Translations under genes and position numbers: made by a program
Assembly (NCBI RefSeq): GCF_014194975.1
Contig: NZ_JACIAY010000013.1
Coordinates: 1-64,000 of the forward strand
Origin: Sphingomonas sp. BK580
Lineage (GTDB): Bacteria; Pseudomonadota; Alphaproteobacteria; Sphingomonadales; Sphingomonadaceae
Direction: 5' to 3'
DNA: 64,000 nucleotides
Notes under the pieces: model-generated
What the model was told of the DNA's origin: nothing
Databases searched by the model: none
What the model saw: the letters and a program-made list of their open reading frames with translations, nothing else
Shown: positions 34,409-43,082 of the stretch, in pieces
Layout of the letters: every line of letters begins with the position of its first letter
Position numbering within the stretch: position 1 is the first letter of the stretch

Positions 34409-34957
34409 GTGGATGGTGGCATGGTTCGGTGGCATCGATCGAGATCCGGTGACCTCGCGCTTCGCGCCGGTGGTCTGTCTCTATGCGCGCTCGCGTACAT
34501 GGCGGTGGCGCGTCTGGCATCCATGCATGTGCCCCCGATGAAGGCAGGCCTGACCTCCTTCGCCCTCGCCGCTCTCGGCTTCGTGGCGGCGAGCGCAGGC
34601 GGCCTGCTGCTGACGCTCGGTAGGCGCCTGTTCGACGAGGTGGAGGTGAGCGCGCGGTGGCGACACCGCTCGCGCGTGAACGTCTCTTCTTCAATGGAGC
34701 AACTCTCGGTGGACTACATCAAGGAGCCTGCGCTGCTCGTCGTCGGACGTGATGCCGATGGCAGCTGGACCGTGCGCGAGAGCGCTGGGATGCTGCTCGG
34801 ACGCTTCGCCTCGGCCGAAGCGGCGCGGCGTTTCGCGCAGGCGGAGAGGGCAGGCCAGCCTCAGGTCGCGATCGCGTCGTCTGCGGGTACAGCGCCTAGG
34901 ATTGATGGACGGCTTAGCCTGCGGATCGTCGAATCGAAGGCGGCGATAGGTGCGTAA
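34409..34957 (+). CDS. Two-TM protein with C-terminal GxWxV domain
   Basis: Unknown function. The 182-residue product has two membrane helices (about residues 19-39 and 49-70, ending LLLTLGRRLFDE), then a soluble domain VGRDADGSWTVRE ... LLGRFASAEAARRFAQAER. The soluble domain is clearly related to the 87-aa protein at 36472-36735 and is similar in plan to DUF2188-like short domains. The membrane part resembles the neighbouring small proteins at 34950 and 37262. An internal ATG (34421) could be the true start. It lies 110 bp after kdpE and overlaps the next gene by 8 bp. Confidence 0.7.
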   Translation: MDGGMVRWHRSRSGDLALRAGGLSLCALAYMAVARLASMHVPPMKAGLTSFALAALGFVAASAGGLLLTLGRRLFDEVEVSARWRHRSRVNVSSSMEQLSVDYIKEPALLVVGRDADGSWTVRESAGMLLGRFASAEAARRFAQAERAGQPQVAIASSAGTAPRIDGRLSLRIVESKAAIGA

Positions 34958-35342
34958 GATCCCCGCTCGCCTGCTCGGCGCCCTGCTACTCGCCGCCGCG
35001 ACTGGCACATCTCTGCTTCACCGGGCCGTGTACGAGACGGTCGCGGGGGGACCGGCACACCCTGCCGAGTTCGCTCTGGGACTGGTCAGCTTCCTGCTGG
35101 CGACGTGCGGCATCCTCCTCCTTGTACACGGACGAAAGTTGCTCGAGTCCGCACCTCGAGAGGGCCCGATGCCGGCGACCTCGCTGCAGGAGCGACTCAT
35201 GCGCCCGATCTCACCTGCAGGTCGGGCGTTCGACACGCGGCGCTCCGCCTCGTTGATGCAGGCGCGCCACGTCATCGCGGTTGCCCGTGCCCGATCGGTT
35301 AAGGTGCGGCAGACGGCGAGCCTCGCTCACCGGCACCGCTGA
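34950..35342 (+). CDS. Small two-TM membrane protein
   Basis: This 130-residue protein starts at a GTG overlapping the previous stop. It has two hydrophobic helices (about 7-24 and 40-62) followed by HGRKLLES and a basic tail. The second helix plus HG(R/K) border resembles the proteins encoded at 34409 and 37262. No catalytic motif is seen. The end of the product is Arg/His-rich and less conserved-looking, so the exact boundary is less sure. It is probably cotranscribed with the corA gene that follows 13 bp later. Confidence 0.55.
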   Translation: MRKIPARLLGALLLAAATGTSLLHRAVYETVAGGPAHPAEFALGLVSFLLATCGILLLVHGRKLLESAPREGPMPATSLQERLMRPISPAGRAFDTRRSASLMQARHVIAVARARSVKVRQTASLAHRHR

Positions 35343-35355
35343 GGCGCTCTCGCTC

Positions 35356-36324
35356 GTGCCGGTCATCGCCGCGTATCTGTACCGTCATGGCCGGCGTGTT
35401 CGCGAGATCGCGATCGAGGAGCAGGTCAGCTGCCCGAGTGACCGCTCCGAGTTCGTCTGGATCGGGCTCAGCGACCCGTGTGTCGACGAGATCGAGACGT
35501 TGCAGCGGCTCTACGGCCTGCATCCGCTCGCGGTAGAGGACTCGCTCAAGGACGGTCAGCTGCCTAAGGTCGACGTCTACGGCGATCAGCTGTTCGTTAT
35601 CGGCCGCACCGCCTACCTGTGCGACGGTCGCATCGTCTACGGCCAGACCGCCGCCTTCCTCGGGCACAGCCACATCATCACCGTGCGGCAGGGCTCGACC
35701 CGCTCCCACCGGCCGCTGCGCGACCATCTCGAGGCAGCGCCCGACCTGCTCGGGAAGGGCGGAGACTATGTCCTCCATGCGGTGCTCGACTTCATCGTCG
35801 ACGGCTATCTGCCGCTGGTGACTGCGCTGGAGGAGGAGGTGGCGGCAATGGAGCAGCGCATGCTCGACACCTTCCTCGATCGGGCCGAGATCGCGCGCAT
35901 CTTCGCGCTGCGCCGTGACCTCATGCGCTTCGACCGGATCTTGGTCCCGATGGAGGAAGTCGCGCGCAAGCTCGCGAAGAACGAACTGCCGGGTGTCGAC
36001 GCTGAGGCGCGCCACTACTTTCGCGACGTGCTCGACCACGTCCGCCGTGTCGAGGCGATGACGAGTGGGTTGCGCGAGCTTCTCACCTCGGTGTTCGAGT
36101 TCAGCAACCTCATCGAGCAGCAGCGCACCGGCGCGATCGCGCGTCAGCTCGCCGCCTGGGCCGCGATCCTGGCGGTGCCGACCGCCATCGCAGGCATCTA
36201 CGGTATGAACTTCGAGCACATGCCCGAGCTGCACAGCCGGTACGGCTACCCCGCCACTTTGGTGGTCATCCTTGCGATCTGCACGGCGCTGTATTGGCGG
36301 TTCCGTCGCGCTCGCTGGCTGTGA
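35356..36324 (+). CDS. corA: CorA-family divalent cation channel
   Basis: This 322-residue protein is a CorA magnesium/cobalt channel. The cytoplasmic domain begins AAYLYRHGRRVREIAI, the long stalk helix is rich in E/R (LPLVTALEEEVAAMEQRMLDTF region), and the pore helix ends in the signature GMN (IAGIYGMNFEHMPEL), followed by the second helix near the C-terminus. The GTG at 35356 matches the family N-terminus; a longer reading from 35281 overlaps the previous gene out of character. Its place in a potassium locus suggests joint control of cations, which is inference. Confidence 0.92.
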   Translation: MPVIAAYLYRHGRRVREIAIEEQVSCPSDRSEFVWIGLSDPCVDEIETLQRLYGLHPLAVEDSLKDGQLPKVDVYGDQLFVIGRTAYLCDGRIVYGQTAAFLGHSHIITVRQGSTRSHRPLRDHLEAAPDLLGKGGDYVLHAVLDFIVDGYLPLVTALEEEVAAMEQRMLDTFLDRAEIARIFALRRDLMRFDRILVPMEEVARKLAKNELPGVDAEARHYFRDVLDHVRRVEAMTSGLRELLTSVFEFSNLIEQQRTGAIARQLAAWAAILAVPTAIAGIYGMNFEHMPELHSRYGYPATLVVILAICTALYWRFRRARWL

Positions 36325-36471
36325 GCACGCTGTGAAATGCGACGAGCCGTTGACTTGATTATGCGGGCGCTATGCCGATCCAGGGAATCGATCTCGAAAG
36401 ACTATGGGCGCACGCGTAGCTGAGATGGGCGGGCACGTAATGCCCGTTCATCGAAGGCATCAGCAACGATC

Positions 36472-36735
36472 ATGTCGTCTGAACCTCTTCCGGAGCCCGA
36501 CGAACGCGGCCCCGTTATCTACGTCGGTCAGGATCATGCCGGCCACTGGCTCGTCCAGGACGGCGCGGGCAAGCTCGAGGGCCGCTTCACTTCGCGCGGC
36601 GCCGCACTGAGCTTCGCTCACGCCGAGCGCGAGATCTACCACGCCAGCCTCAAGATGGCGGTCACGCCGCTCAAGCCCCTCATCCCGTTCGGTCCGGTCC
36701 CTGCCGGCGAGCGCGCGCTCGTGCGCGCGGCCTAA
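36472..36735 (+). CDS. Small soluble GxWxV-domain protein
   Basis: This 87-residue protein reads VGQDHAGHWLVQD ... LEGRFTSRGAALSFAHAER, aligning along its centre with the C-terminal domain of the protein at 34409-34957 (VGRDADGSWTVRE; LLGRFASAEAARRFAQAER). The pattern GxWxV followed by FxSxxAAxxFAxAE recalls DUF2188-like stress-associated small proteins, but I cannot confirm the family. It is the first gene of a tight group with the methyltransferase-like, two-TM and lysA-like genes. Confidence 0.75.
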   Translation: MSSEPLPEPDERGPVIYVGQDHAGHWLVQDGAGKLEGRFTSRGAALSFAHAEREIYHASLKMAVTPLKPLIPFGPVPAGERALVRAA

Positions 36736-36746
36736 AGGAGGTCATC

Positions 36747-37265
36747 ATGACAGCGACAATGAAGAAGGCTGGCCTGTCGACGGCCAACGGTCCCCGCGCA
36801 GCACGCGACTTCGCGGTGCCGGGCTCGCGCACTGTACACTCCGATCCGCGCTGGCTGCCGCTCGTCGCGGCGCTCGCCGATCTGCGGCAGCGGCATCGCT
36901 GCTCCGTCCGGATCGTCGATGCCGACTGCGGCAACGGCGCGCTGCTGATCGAGGCGGCGCGAGAGGCACGGGCGCTCGGCTTTACCGCCATCGAGGCGCG
37001 CGGCATCGATGGTTCGCCGGCGATGATCGCGCGCGCGCGCTCGGCTGCAGGCATGATGCGTGACGGTGCGATCGGCCTCACTTTTGACCAGGCCGACATG
37101 GCGCAGGCGCTTGCCCAGGAGGCGGTCTTCCCGGCCGACATCGTGCTTTGGCACGGCACCGCGCGCGACGATCATCGGGCGGGTCTCAGCGGATTGCTCG
37201 CAGCCGCGGGTGAGCGCGTGATCGGTGATCCGGCCGCCGTGGCGATCGGAGGTATGCTCGCGTGA
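36747..37265 (+). CDS. Small SAM-dependent methyltransferase-like protein
   Basis: This 172-residue protein contains a class-I methyltransferase motif I, VRIVDADCGNGALLIEAA, and a motif II acidic end in GIDGSPAMIARAR. It is shorter than most such enzymes, lacking a substrate-recognition lid, so activity is uncertain. The ribosome site AAAGGAGG is nearly perfect, suggesting high expression. Its last codons overlap the next gene by GTGA. Confidence 0.75.
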   Translation: MTATMKKAGLSTANGPRAARDFAVPGSRTVHSDPRWLPLVAALADLRQRHRCSVRIVDADCGNGALLIEAAREARALGFTAIEARGIDGSPAMIARARSAAGMMRDGAIGLTFDQADMAQALAQEAVFPADIVLWHGTARDDHRAGLSGLLAAAGERVIGDPAAVAIGGMLA

Positions 37266-37525
37266 CCCATCGCGACCTCGCCTGGAAGGCCACCGGCTTT
37301 GCCCTGTTCGCCGGCGCCTGCACCGCCTGCCTGATGCTGGACCGATCGCCGCTGATGGTGCCGCTCTTCATCGTCGCCCTGCTCGGCCTGCCGCTGATGG
37401 TACACGGCAAGCGCGTGGCGCAGGTATTCCGCGCTGAGCGGCGCGGCCACTATCATACCGCGACTGCGGTCCATGCCGCACGCGTGCGTCGGCGTGGGCA
37501 GAACAGCGACGGCTTCGGCCTGTGA
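37262..37525 (+). CDS. Small two-TM membrane protein
   Basis: This 87-residue protein starts at a GTG in a GTGA overlap with the methyltransferase-like gene. It has two hydrophobic helices (residues about 10-25 and 32-48) followed by MVHGKRVAQV and a basic tail. It is a probable relative of the proteins at 34409 and 34950, which share the helix-(L/M)xxG(R/K)(K/R) border. Function unknown. It overlaps the lysA-like gene by GTGA as well, so three genes are coupled. Confidence 0.7.
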   Translation: MTHRDLAWKATGFALFAGACTACLMLDRSPLMVPLFIVALLGLPLMVHGKRVAQVFRAERRGHYHTATAVHAARVRRRGQNSDGFGL

Positions 37526-38772
37526 GCGACGGATCGTCGATGAGCTTCTTTGCGTACAAGCAAGGTACCCTCCACGCCGAGGACGTGACGCTGGCAGCGA
37601 TCGCGGAGGCGGTCGGCACGCCGGTGCACGTCTACTCGGCCGCAGCGCTGCGCCATGCAGCGGACGCGTTTCGCTCGGCGCTGCGGACGCTGCCTGCGGC
37701 CCGCTTCGCCTTCGCCGTGAAGGCCAATCCGAACAGCGCGGTGCTGCGCCTGCTCGCCGGGCGCGGCTTCGGTGCCGACATCGTCTCGGGTGGCGAGCTG
37801 CGCCGTGCGCTCGACGCAGGCATGGCGCCGGCCGGCATCGTCTTCTCGGGCGTCGGCAAGACCGACCGCGAGCTCAGCGATGCGCTCGACGCCGACATCG
37901 GCCAGTTCAACCTCGAGCTGGAGGAGGAGGGGCGGGTGCTTTCGCGTCTTGCGTACGCTCGGGGTCGGCGCGCGCCGGCGGTGCTGCGCGTCAACCCCGA
38001 CGTCGACGCGGGCACCCACGCCAAGATCTCGACCGGTCGCCGCGAGAACAAGTTCGGCGTGAGCATCGCCGATGCCGCCGACATCTACGACCGGCTGGGC
38101 CGGCTCGACGGGCTGCATCTGCAGGGGTTGGCGCTTCACATCGGCAGCCAGCTCAGCGACCTCGCTCCGCTCGAGGCGGCATACCGCCGCGTCGGCGAGC
38201 TCATCCTCGAGCTTCGTGCGCGCGGGCATGTCATCACCCGCGTCGATCTGGGTGGAGGGCTCGGCATCCCGTACCGCGAGGAAGATCATATCCCTTCGCT
38301 GACCGACTATGCCGCCATGGTCGCGCGCGTCTCCGCGCAGTGGAATGTCGGACTGACCTTCGAGCCTGGACGGATCATTGCCGGGCTTGCCGGCGTCCTC
38401 ATGACGCGCGTCATCTGGGTGAAGCCGGGTACTGCGGCTCCGTTCGTGATCGTCGATGCGGCGATGAACGATCTGGCGCGGCCGGCGATGTACGGCGCCT
38501 ACCACCGCTTCGCCGCCGTTCAGCCCTCCGGCGAGACGATGGTCGCCAATCTGGCTGGTCCGGTCTGCGAGACCGGCGACACCTTCGGCTTGAACCAGGA
38601 GATCGACCGGGTTGCGCGAGGCGATCTGGCGGTCTTCCATGCGACCGGTGCCTACGGCGCCTCGATGGCCTCCAGCTACAACTGCCGTCCGCTGAGCCCG
38701 CAGGTGCTCGTCGACGGGGAGGACTTCAAGGTTGTCAGTGAGCGTGCGCTGTCTGCCGAGTACGCAGCATGA
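37522..38772 (+). CDS. lysA: Diaminopimelate decarboxylase
   Basis: This 416-residue PLP enzyme matches LysA: FAFAVKANPN (Schiff-base K67), LHIGSQLSDL, LGGGLGIPY, FEPGRIIAGLAG (phosphate site) and GPVCETGDTF (catalytic Cys loop), with a YGASMASSYN C-terminal motif. It converts meso-DAP to L-lysine. The GTG at 37522 sits in a GTGA overlap; an in-frame ATG at 37540 is possible. A housekeeping lysA usually sits with argH elsewhere, so this may be a second copy with a special role. The D-Glu peptide locus lies just beyond. Confidence 0.9.
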   Translation: MSDGSSMSFFAYKQGTLHAEDVTLAAIAEAVGTPVHVYSAAALRHAADAFRSALRTLPAARFAFAVKANPNSAVLRLLAGRGFGADIVSGGELRRALDAGMAPAGIVFSGVGKTDRELSDALDADIGQFNLELEEEGRVLSRLAYARGRRAPAVLRVNPDVDAGTHAKISTGRRENKFGVSIADAADIYDRLGRLDGLHLQGLALHIGSQLSDLAPLEAAYRRVGELILELRARGHVITRVDLGGGLGIPYREEDHIPSLTDYAAMVARVSAQWNVGLTFEPGRIIAGLAGVLMTRVIWVKPGTAAPFVIVDAAMNDLARPAMYGAYHRFAAVQPSGETMVANLAGPVCETGDTFGLNQEIDRVARGDLAVFHATGAYGASMASSYNCRPLSPQVLVDGEDFKVVSERALSAEYAA

Positions 38773-38960
38773 TGAGAACCAGTTGGTCGGCGGGGGAGAG
38801 TAGGGTGAGGGCCTGCATGCCTCGCCCCGAGAAGCTACTGCGACCGATACGCCACTTCTTCTCATGACCGGAGGTGGTGAGGCTCGTCCTGATCCGGGGC
38901 GGAAAGGGGGCACGCCACCTTCACGCGACCCACCTTCCTTGGGGGCTGTCACCTGAGTTG

Positions 38961-40826
38961 CTAAGGCTGCGGCACTATCGGCAGCGTCACGAACGATGAT
39001 CTGTCGGGTTCGGCGTAGATGCGGTTGGTCGCCGGCACGAAATCGCTGTCTCGGGCTGCGTAGATGTTCGGCAGGAACTTCTGCGGGTTGCGGTCGATCA
39101 CCGGAAACCAGCTCGCCTGGACCTGCACCATGATCCGATGCCCCTTCAGGAACATGTGAGCGCGATCGCGCAGCGGTATCGGCCAGGTCGTTGGCCGATC
39201 TGGGGTCAGGGGTTGCGGTCGCGCATAGTCGGTGAGGTAACGACCCCGGCGCACCTCCATCGCGATGGGTAGTTGGTAGCCGCGCATCGCCTCGGGTGTC
39301 GCATTCTCCGGGTAGACGTCGATGAGCTTGAGGACGAGGTCGCCGTCGCTGCCGCTGGTTGATGCGATCAGCGTGGCGCTCACCTCTCCGTCGACACGCA
39401 CGTCATGATCCAGCGGCGCGCTGACATAGGTGAGGACGTCGGGACGGTGATCCACAAAGCGCTGGTCCAAGGTCTCCCACGTCGCCCAGCCTTCGGAACT
39501 GAACGTCGGTGTGATCGGCCGCGGCCGATACGGGACGGGGTTGGCCGGGTCCGACACGAAGGAGCGCGGCGGGGTGCGCCCTTCCAGCGCGCCGGGCGGC
39601 GTGAACGAAAGGCTGCCGTCCGAATGGAAGTAGAGCCGCGTCGGTTGCGCCTCGACCGGCGGCCAGCGCGGAAACTCACGCCAGACATTGCTGCCGGTTT
39701 CGTAGATCTTCGCCTGCCATGCCGGCTTCGCACCTCTGCCGAACAGCCAGAAGCGGAAGAAAGGCGCCTGGATGTCGCGGCGGAACTGCACCCCGGTCTG
39801 CTGCTGGCCCAAGGGTACGTTGCCGAGCCTGTCCCCCGTCGTCAGCGCCCAGCTGCCATGGGTCCAGGGACCTGCGACCATCTGGTTGATCCCTTCCGGA
39901 TCGCGTCGTGCGCCGGCGCGATAGACCTGCCAGGGACCCCATGGGTCCTCCTGATCCCAGAAGCCCGCCACGGTCAGGGTCGGTATGCGAGCGCCAGGCA
40001 GCTTCTCCGCCCAGGCTTGCGCCTTCCAGTAAGCGTCGCGATCCGGATGGTCGACGATGTCGTTCCACGCCTGCAGGTTCCCGCCCAGACGCTTCTTCGC
40101 GTTCGCGACCGATCCCAGGCGCAGGTACCATTCGTAGGTGTCGTAGCTGTCGAAGGCGAAGGGTGCGTTGGCGTTCTTCTCCGATTGCTCGAGCACCGCA
40201 TATTCGAAGGCGTAGCTTAGACGGAGCGCGCCATAGCGGTGGATGTCGTCGTTCAGGAACAGGTCGGTTGGCGCGGCCTGATCGCTTACGGCCTTCAGCG
40301 CGGGGTGCGGACGCAGTAGCGCCAATCCTGCGGTCAGGCCGGAATAGGAGATCCCGATCATCCCGACCTTGCCGCTGTTTGCGGGAACGTGCGACACAAG
40401 CCAGTCGATCGTGTCGTAGGCGTCGGTCGCTTCGTCGATCGCCTTCGGATCGTCGAGATCGACCTTGGTCGACACGATGAACTCCCCTTCGGACTTGAAC
40501 CGGCCACGCAAGTTCTGAAAAACCAGGATGTAGCCGTCCTTGGCAAGCTCGGCATAGCCCTCGGGCAATTCCGTCTTTTCGGGAACGCCATATGGCGTGC
40601 GCCGAAGCAGCATCGGCAGATTCCCCGCCCGGCCCACCGGTCGCAGGATCACCGTCTGCAACCGGGTGCCATCGCGCATCGGGATCATCACCTCCTGCCG
40701 GGTGAATGGGGAAGCAGGAATGGGGAGGGCGAGACGACGACCCTGTGTCGGCGCCGTTCCGACGATGCCTACTAGGAGCGAGCACGCAAGCCCGACACCG
40801 ACGCGGCTCCACGACTTCGGATGCAT
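38961..40826 (-). CDS. Secreted CocE/NonD-family (S15) hydrolase
   Basis: This 621-residue alpha/beta hydrolase has a signal peptide (VGLACSLLVGIVGTAPTQG) and the S15/CocE layout: IPMRDGTRLQTVILRP, nucleophile GISYSG (S160), FWDQEDPWG (acid) and PWTHGSW (His), then the C-terminal jelly-roll (DVRVDGEVSATLIAS...). Relatives are X-prolyl dipeptidyl peptidases, alpha-amino-acid ester hydrolases and glutaryl acylases, so a periplasmic peptide or amide substrate is likely. It is the last gene of the five-gene operon, 2 bp after the YkvI-like gene. Confidence 0.9.
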   Translation of the reverse strand: MHPKSWSRVGVGLACSLLVGIVGTAPTQGRRLALPIPASPFTRQEVMIPMRDGTRLQTVILRPVGRAGNLPMLLRRTPYGVPEKTELPEGYAELAKDGYILVFQNLRGRFKSEGEFIVSTKVDLDDPKAIDEATDAYDTIDWLVSHVPANSGKVGMIGISYSGLTAGLALLRPHPALKAVSDQAAPTDLFLNDDIHRYGALRLSYAFEYAVLEQSEKNANAPFAFDSYDTYEWYLRLGSVANAKKRLGGNLQAWNDIVDHPDRDAYWKAQAWAEKLPGARIPTLTVAGFWDQEDPWGPWQVYRAGARRDPEGINQMVAGPWTHGSWALTTGDRLGNVPLGQQQTGVQFRRDIQAPFFRFWLFGRGAKPAWQAKIYETGSNVWREFPRWPPVEAQPTRLYFHSDGSLSFTPPGALEGRTPPRSFVSDPANPVPYRPRPITPTFSSEGWATWETLDQRFVDHRPDVLTYVSAPLDHDVRVDGEVSATLIASTSGSDGDLVLKLIDVYPENATPEAMRGYQLPIAMEVRRGRYLTDYARPQPLTPDRPTTWPIPLRDRAHMFLKGHRIMVQVQASWFPVIDRNPQKFLPNIYAARDSDFVPATNRIYAEPDRSSFVTLPIVPQP

Positions 40827-40828
40827 GG

Positions 40829-41995
40829 TTATCCCCTCAACTGCCTAGGCTTGTTTCGGTCGCGCGATCCCGACGCGATGTGCTCACCCGTCCAGATGCT
40901 GTAAACGCCCCGCGTCAACAGCGGTGCGACATAGACCAGGATCAGAATGCCTGCGAGCAGCCGGTATCCGCGCGCGATCAGCGCCACGAGACCGAAATGC
41001 TGCGCGAGCAGCATGCACATCGTTAAAAGCGCCAGCGCGATCACCGCGCGGGCCTGCCTGCCCAGCGCGGTCCCGCGGCGCGTCAGCCACGCAGCCGAGA
41101 TGCGCTCGTTGATCGCATGAACTCCGCCCGTTCCGCTTTCCAGCAGTGCCGCGAAGATCGTCAACTGGAACAACAGGTGGAAGGCCGGGCGGTCCAGACG
41201 GGTGAGCAGGAAGTCCGATGGCAGAACCTCGTGGGAGATACCGGGCAGGAACGCGCACATGCAGATGAAGAAGAGGATGGCGGGCAGCATGGCGAGCGGA
41301 CCTGCAGCGATGCCGGCGATCACCGCGTCACGGCTGCTGGTGAAATGGCGGGTCACGGGCAGGATCACGACCGCGCCGATGATGTTGTATCCGGCATAAG
41401 TGATCCCACCGATGGGCCAGTCGGAGGGCGTGGCCACCGCGCTCCTGAAGCCGAGGGAGATACGATCGCCGAAGCTCGTCAGCGCGAACACCAGGAATAG
41501 CGCGTAGGCGCCGTACAGAAGGATTGAGACATAGGCGAACAGGCGTTCCACCCCGCTGTTGCCGAACGCCGACACGGCCGCGATCGCCACCATCAGCAGC
41601 AGCGTGCCGATGACAGGGGCCAGCCCCACCGCCGCGTACAGGATCGCCCCTGCTGCCGCGCCGTACACCGCCAGGATGAGCACGATGAAACACGCGTAAG
41701 CGCATTCGAAGACAATCCATCCGCGGCCGAGAAGAGCTTGGAAGAAGCCGCGATAGTCACGCGTGCCTGTCTCGCGTGCGAACAGGAAGGTGACCACGCA
41801 CACTACGCTCCAGATCAGCGTGGCGAGGCACAGCGCAGCCAAGCCGCCCCACGGGCCGGCGGGCAGGAAGAACTCGGCGATCTCGCGGCCGGTGGCATAG
41901 CCACCACCGATCACCACCGCCTTGAACGCGAGGCCCGGCAGGATCAGCCGCTTGAACAGGCTGGCGTCCTCCAGCGTACCGGTCGTTGCCGTCAT
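40829..41995 (-). CDS. YkvI-like multi-TM transporter
   Basis: This 388-residue protein has about ten to eleven hydrophobic helices and begins LILPGLAFKAVVIGGGYATGREIAEFF. The unwound-helix GGGYATGRE motif is typical of the YkvI family, distant relatives of LeuT-fold amino-acid transporters. The ATG at 41995 forms an ATGA overlap with the stop of dgcN, so it is preferred over the ATG at 42004. Genetic linkage to dgcN suggests it moves D-Glu or an acetylated or related amino acid, which is inference. Confidence 0.85.
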   Translation of the reverse strand: MTATTGTLEDASLFKRLILPGLAFKAVVIGGGYATGREIAEFFLPAGPWGGLAALCLATLIWSVVCVVTFLFARETGTRDYRGFFQALLGRGWIVFECAYACFIVLILAVYGAAAGAILYAAVGLAPVIGTLLLMVAIAAVSAFGNSGVERLFAYVSILLYGAYALFLVFALTSFGDRISLGFRSAVATPSDWPIGGITYAGYNIIGAVVILPVTRHFTSSRDAVIAGIAAGPLAMLPAILFFICMCAFLPGISHEVLPSDFLLTRLDRPAFHLLFQLTIFAALLESGTGGVHAINERISAAWLTRRGTALGRQARAVIALALLTMCMLLAQHFGLVALIARGYRLLAGILILVYVAPLLTRGVYSIWTGEHIASGSRDRNKPRQLRG

Positions 41996-43062
41996 GCCAT
42001 GCAAGCATCGAGCAGGGCTTCGAGGCGGGGGCCGCCGCGGATCGGGTCGGCCGCGGGGACCGACAGGCGGCGTGTGACTTCCTCGATCGCTGCGTCGGCG
42101 GCAGCGGGATCAAGGTGCATGGTGTTGAGGCTGACTCCGGCACAACGGATCGCCGGGCTGGTGAGGCTGCCGAGCGCAACGGTCTGCTCGATCAGCAGCT
42201 CGAGCGAAGGGGTGGGCAGGCCTGGGTGGCCTAGGATGTCCTGTCGGCCCGGCTGGTGGCACGCGATGAACAGATCGGGCTGGCTGCCATGAAGCAGGCC
42301 CAAGCTGACGCCGGCATACGAAGGATGGAACAGCGATCCTTGTCCCTCGATGACATCAACATGCGAGGGATCGGCGGCGGGGCTGAGCGACTCGGCGGCT
42401 CCGGCGACGAAGTCGGACACGACCGCGTCGATCGGGATGCCCTCGCCCGCGATCATGATCCCTGTCTGACCCGTCGCCCGGAAGTCCGCGGCGATGCCGC
42501 GGGCCCGCAGTCCTCGCGCCACCGCCAGCGCCGTGTACTTCTTGCCTAGCGCGCAATCAGTGCCGACAGTCAGGATCCGCCTGCCCGAACGGCGTCGGCC
42601 CGAGGCGATAGGAATGTCGGCGGGAGGCACGCGTACGTCGAACAACCGGCGCCCGTATCGCTCCGCCGCCTTCTGAAGCTCGGGTACATCCGTCAGCCGC
42701 GAGTGCATGCCCGCTACCAAGTCCAGCCCCGCTCCGAGTGCATTCAGCAGCGCGGGCAACCAGCTGGGCGGGATCACGCCGCCGATATTGGCGACGCCGA
42801 TCAGCAGGCCGAGCGCACCTGCCGCCACCGCCTGCTCGGGCCGCAGTTCCGGCAGTCCGGTCGTCACCGTCGCGCCAGGCAGACTGAACTGTCCGACGCA
42901 GCGATCACGCGCCCAATCCCGCAGCCCGAAGGCGGTCTTCGCGTATGCCGGTTCGGTCGTGTCGCCGAGGAACAGCAGATAGGGCGACGGCAAGCGCGTC
43001 GACGTGCCCCCGCGCGGCCCGGAGACCCGGATCGTATCGTCAGCCAAGTTCATCTCTCCCAT
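41992..43062 (-). CDS. dgcN: DUF1611 protein, likely D-glutamate N-acetyltransferase DgcN
   Basis: This 356-residue protein matches DUF1611: an N-terminal Rossmann-like half (YLLFLGDTTEPAYAKTAFGL; LLIGVANIGGVIPPSW) and a C-terminal P-loop-like half (ILTVGTDCALGKKYTAL; RATGQTGIMIAGEGIPIDAV; VIEGQGSLFHPSYAGVSLGLLHGSQPD). DUF1611 enzymes of the DgcN type transfer acetyl from acetyl-CoA to D-Glu, with DgcA then racemising the product. A DgcA-like gene is 4.6 kb away across the divergent promoter, which supports this assignment. It follows the TonB receptor by 20 bp. Confidence 0.8.
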   Translation of the reverse strand: MGEMNLADDTIRVSGPRGGTSTRLPSPYLLFLGDTTEPAYAKTAFGLRDWARDRCVGQFSLPGATVTTGLPELRPEQAVAAGALGLLIGVANIGGVIPPSWLPALLNALGAGLDLVAGMHSRLTDVPELQKAAERYGRRLFDVRVPPADIPIASGRRRSGRRILTVGTDCALGKKYTALAVARGLRARGIAADFRATGQTGIMIAGEGIPIDAVVSDFVAGAAESLSPAADPSHVDVIEGQGSLFHPSYAGVSLGLLHGSQPDLFIACHQPGRQDILGHPGLPTPSLELLIEQTVALGSLTSPAIRCAGVSLNTMHLDPAAADAAIEEVTRRLSVPAADPIRGGPRLEALLDACMA

Positions 43063-43082
43063 CCGGTCGTCCGCCGTTTCCC

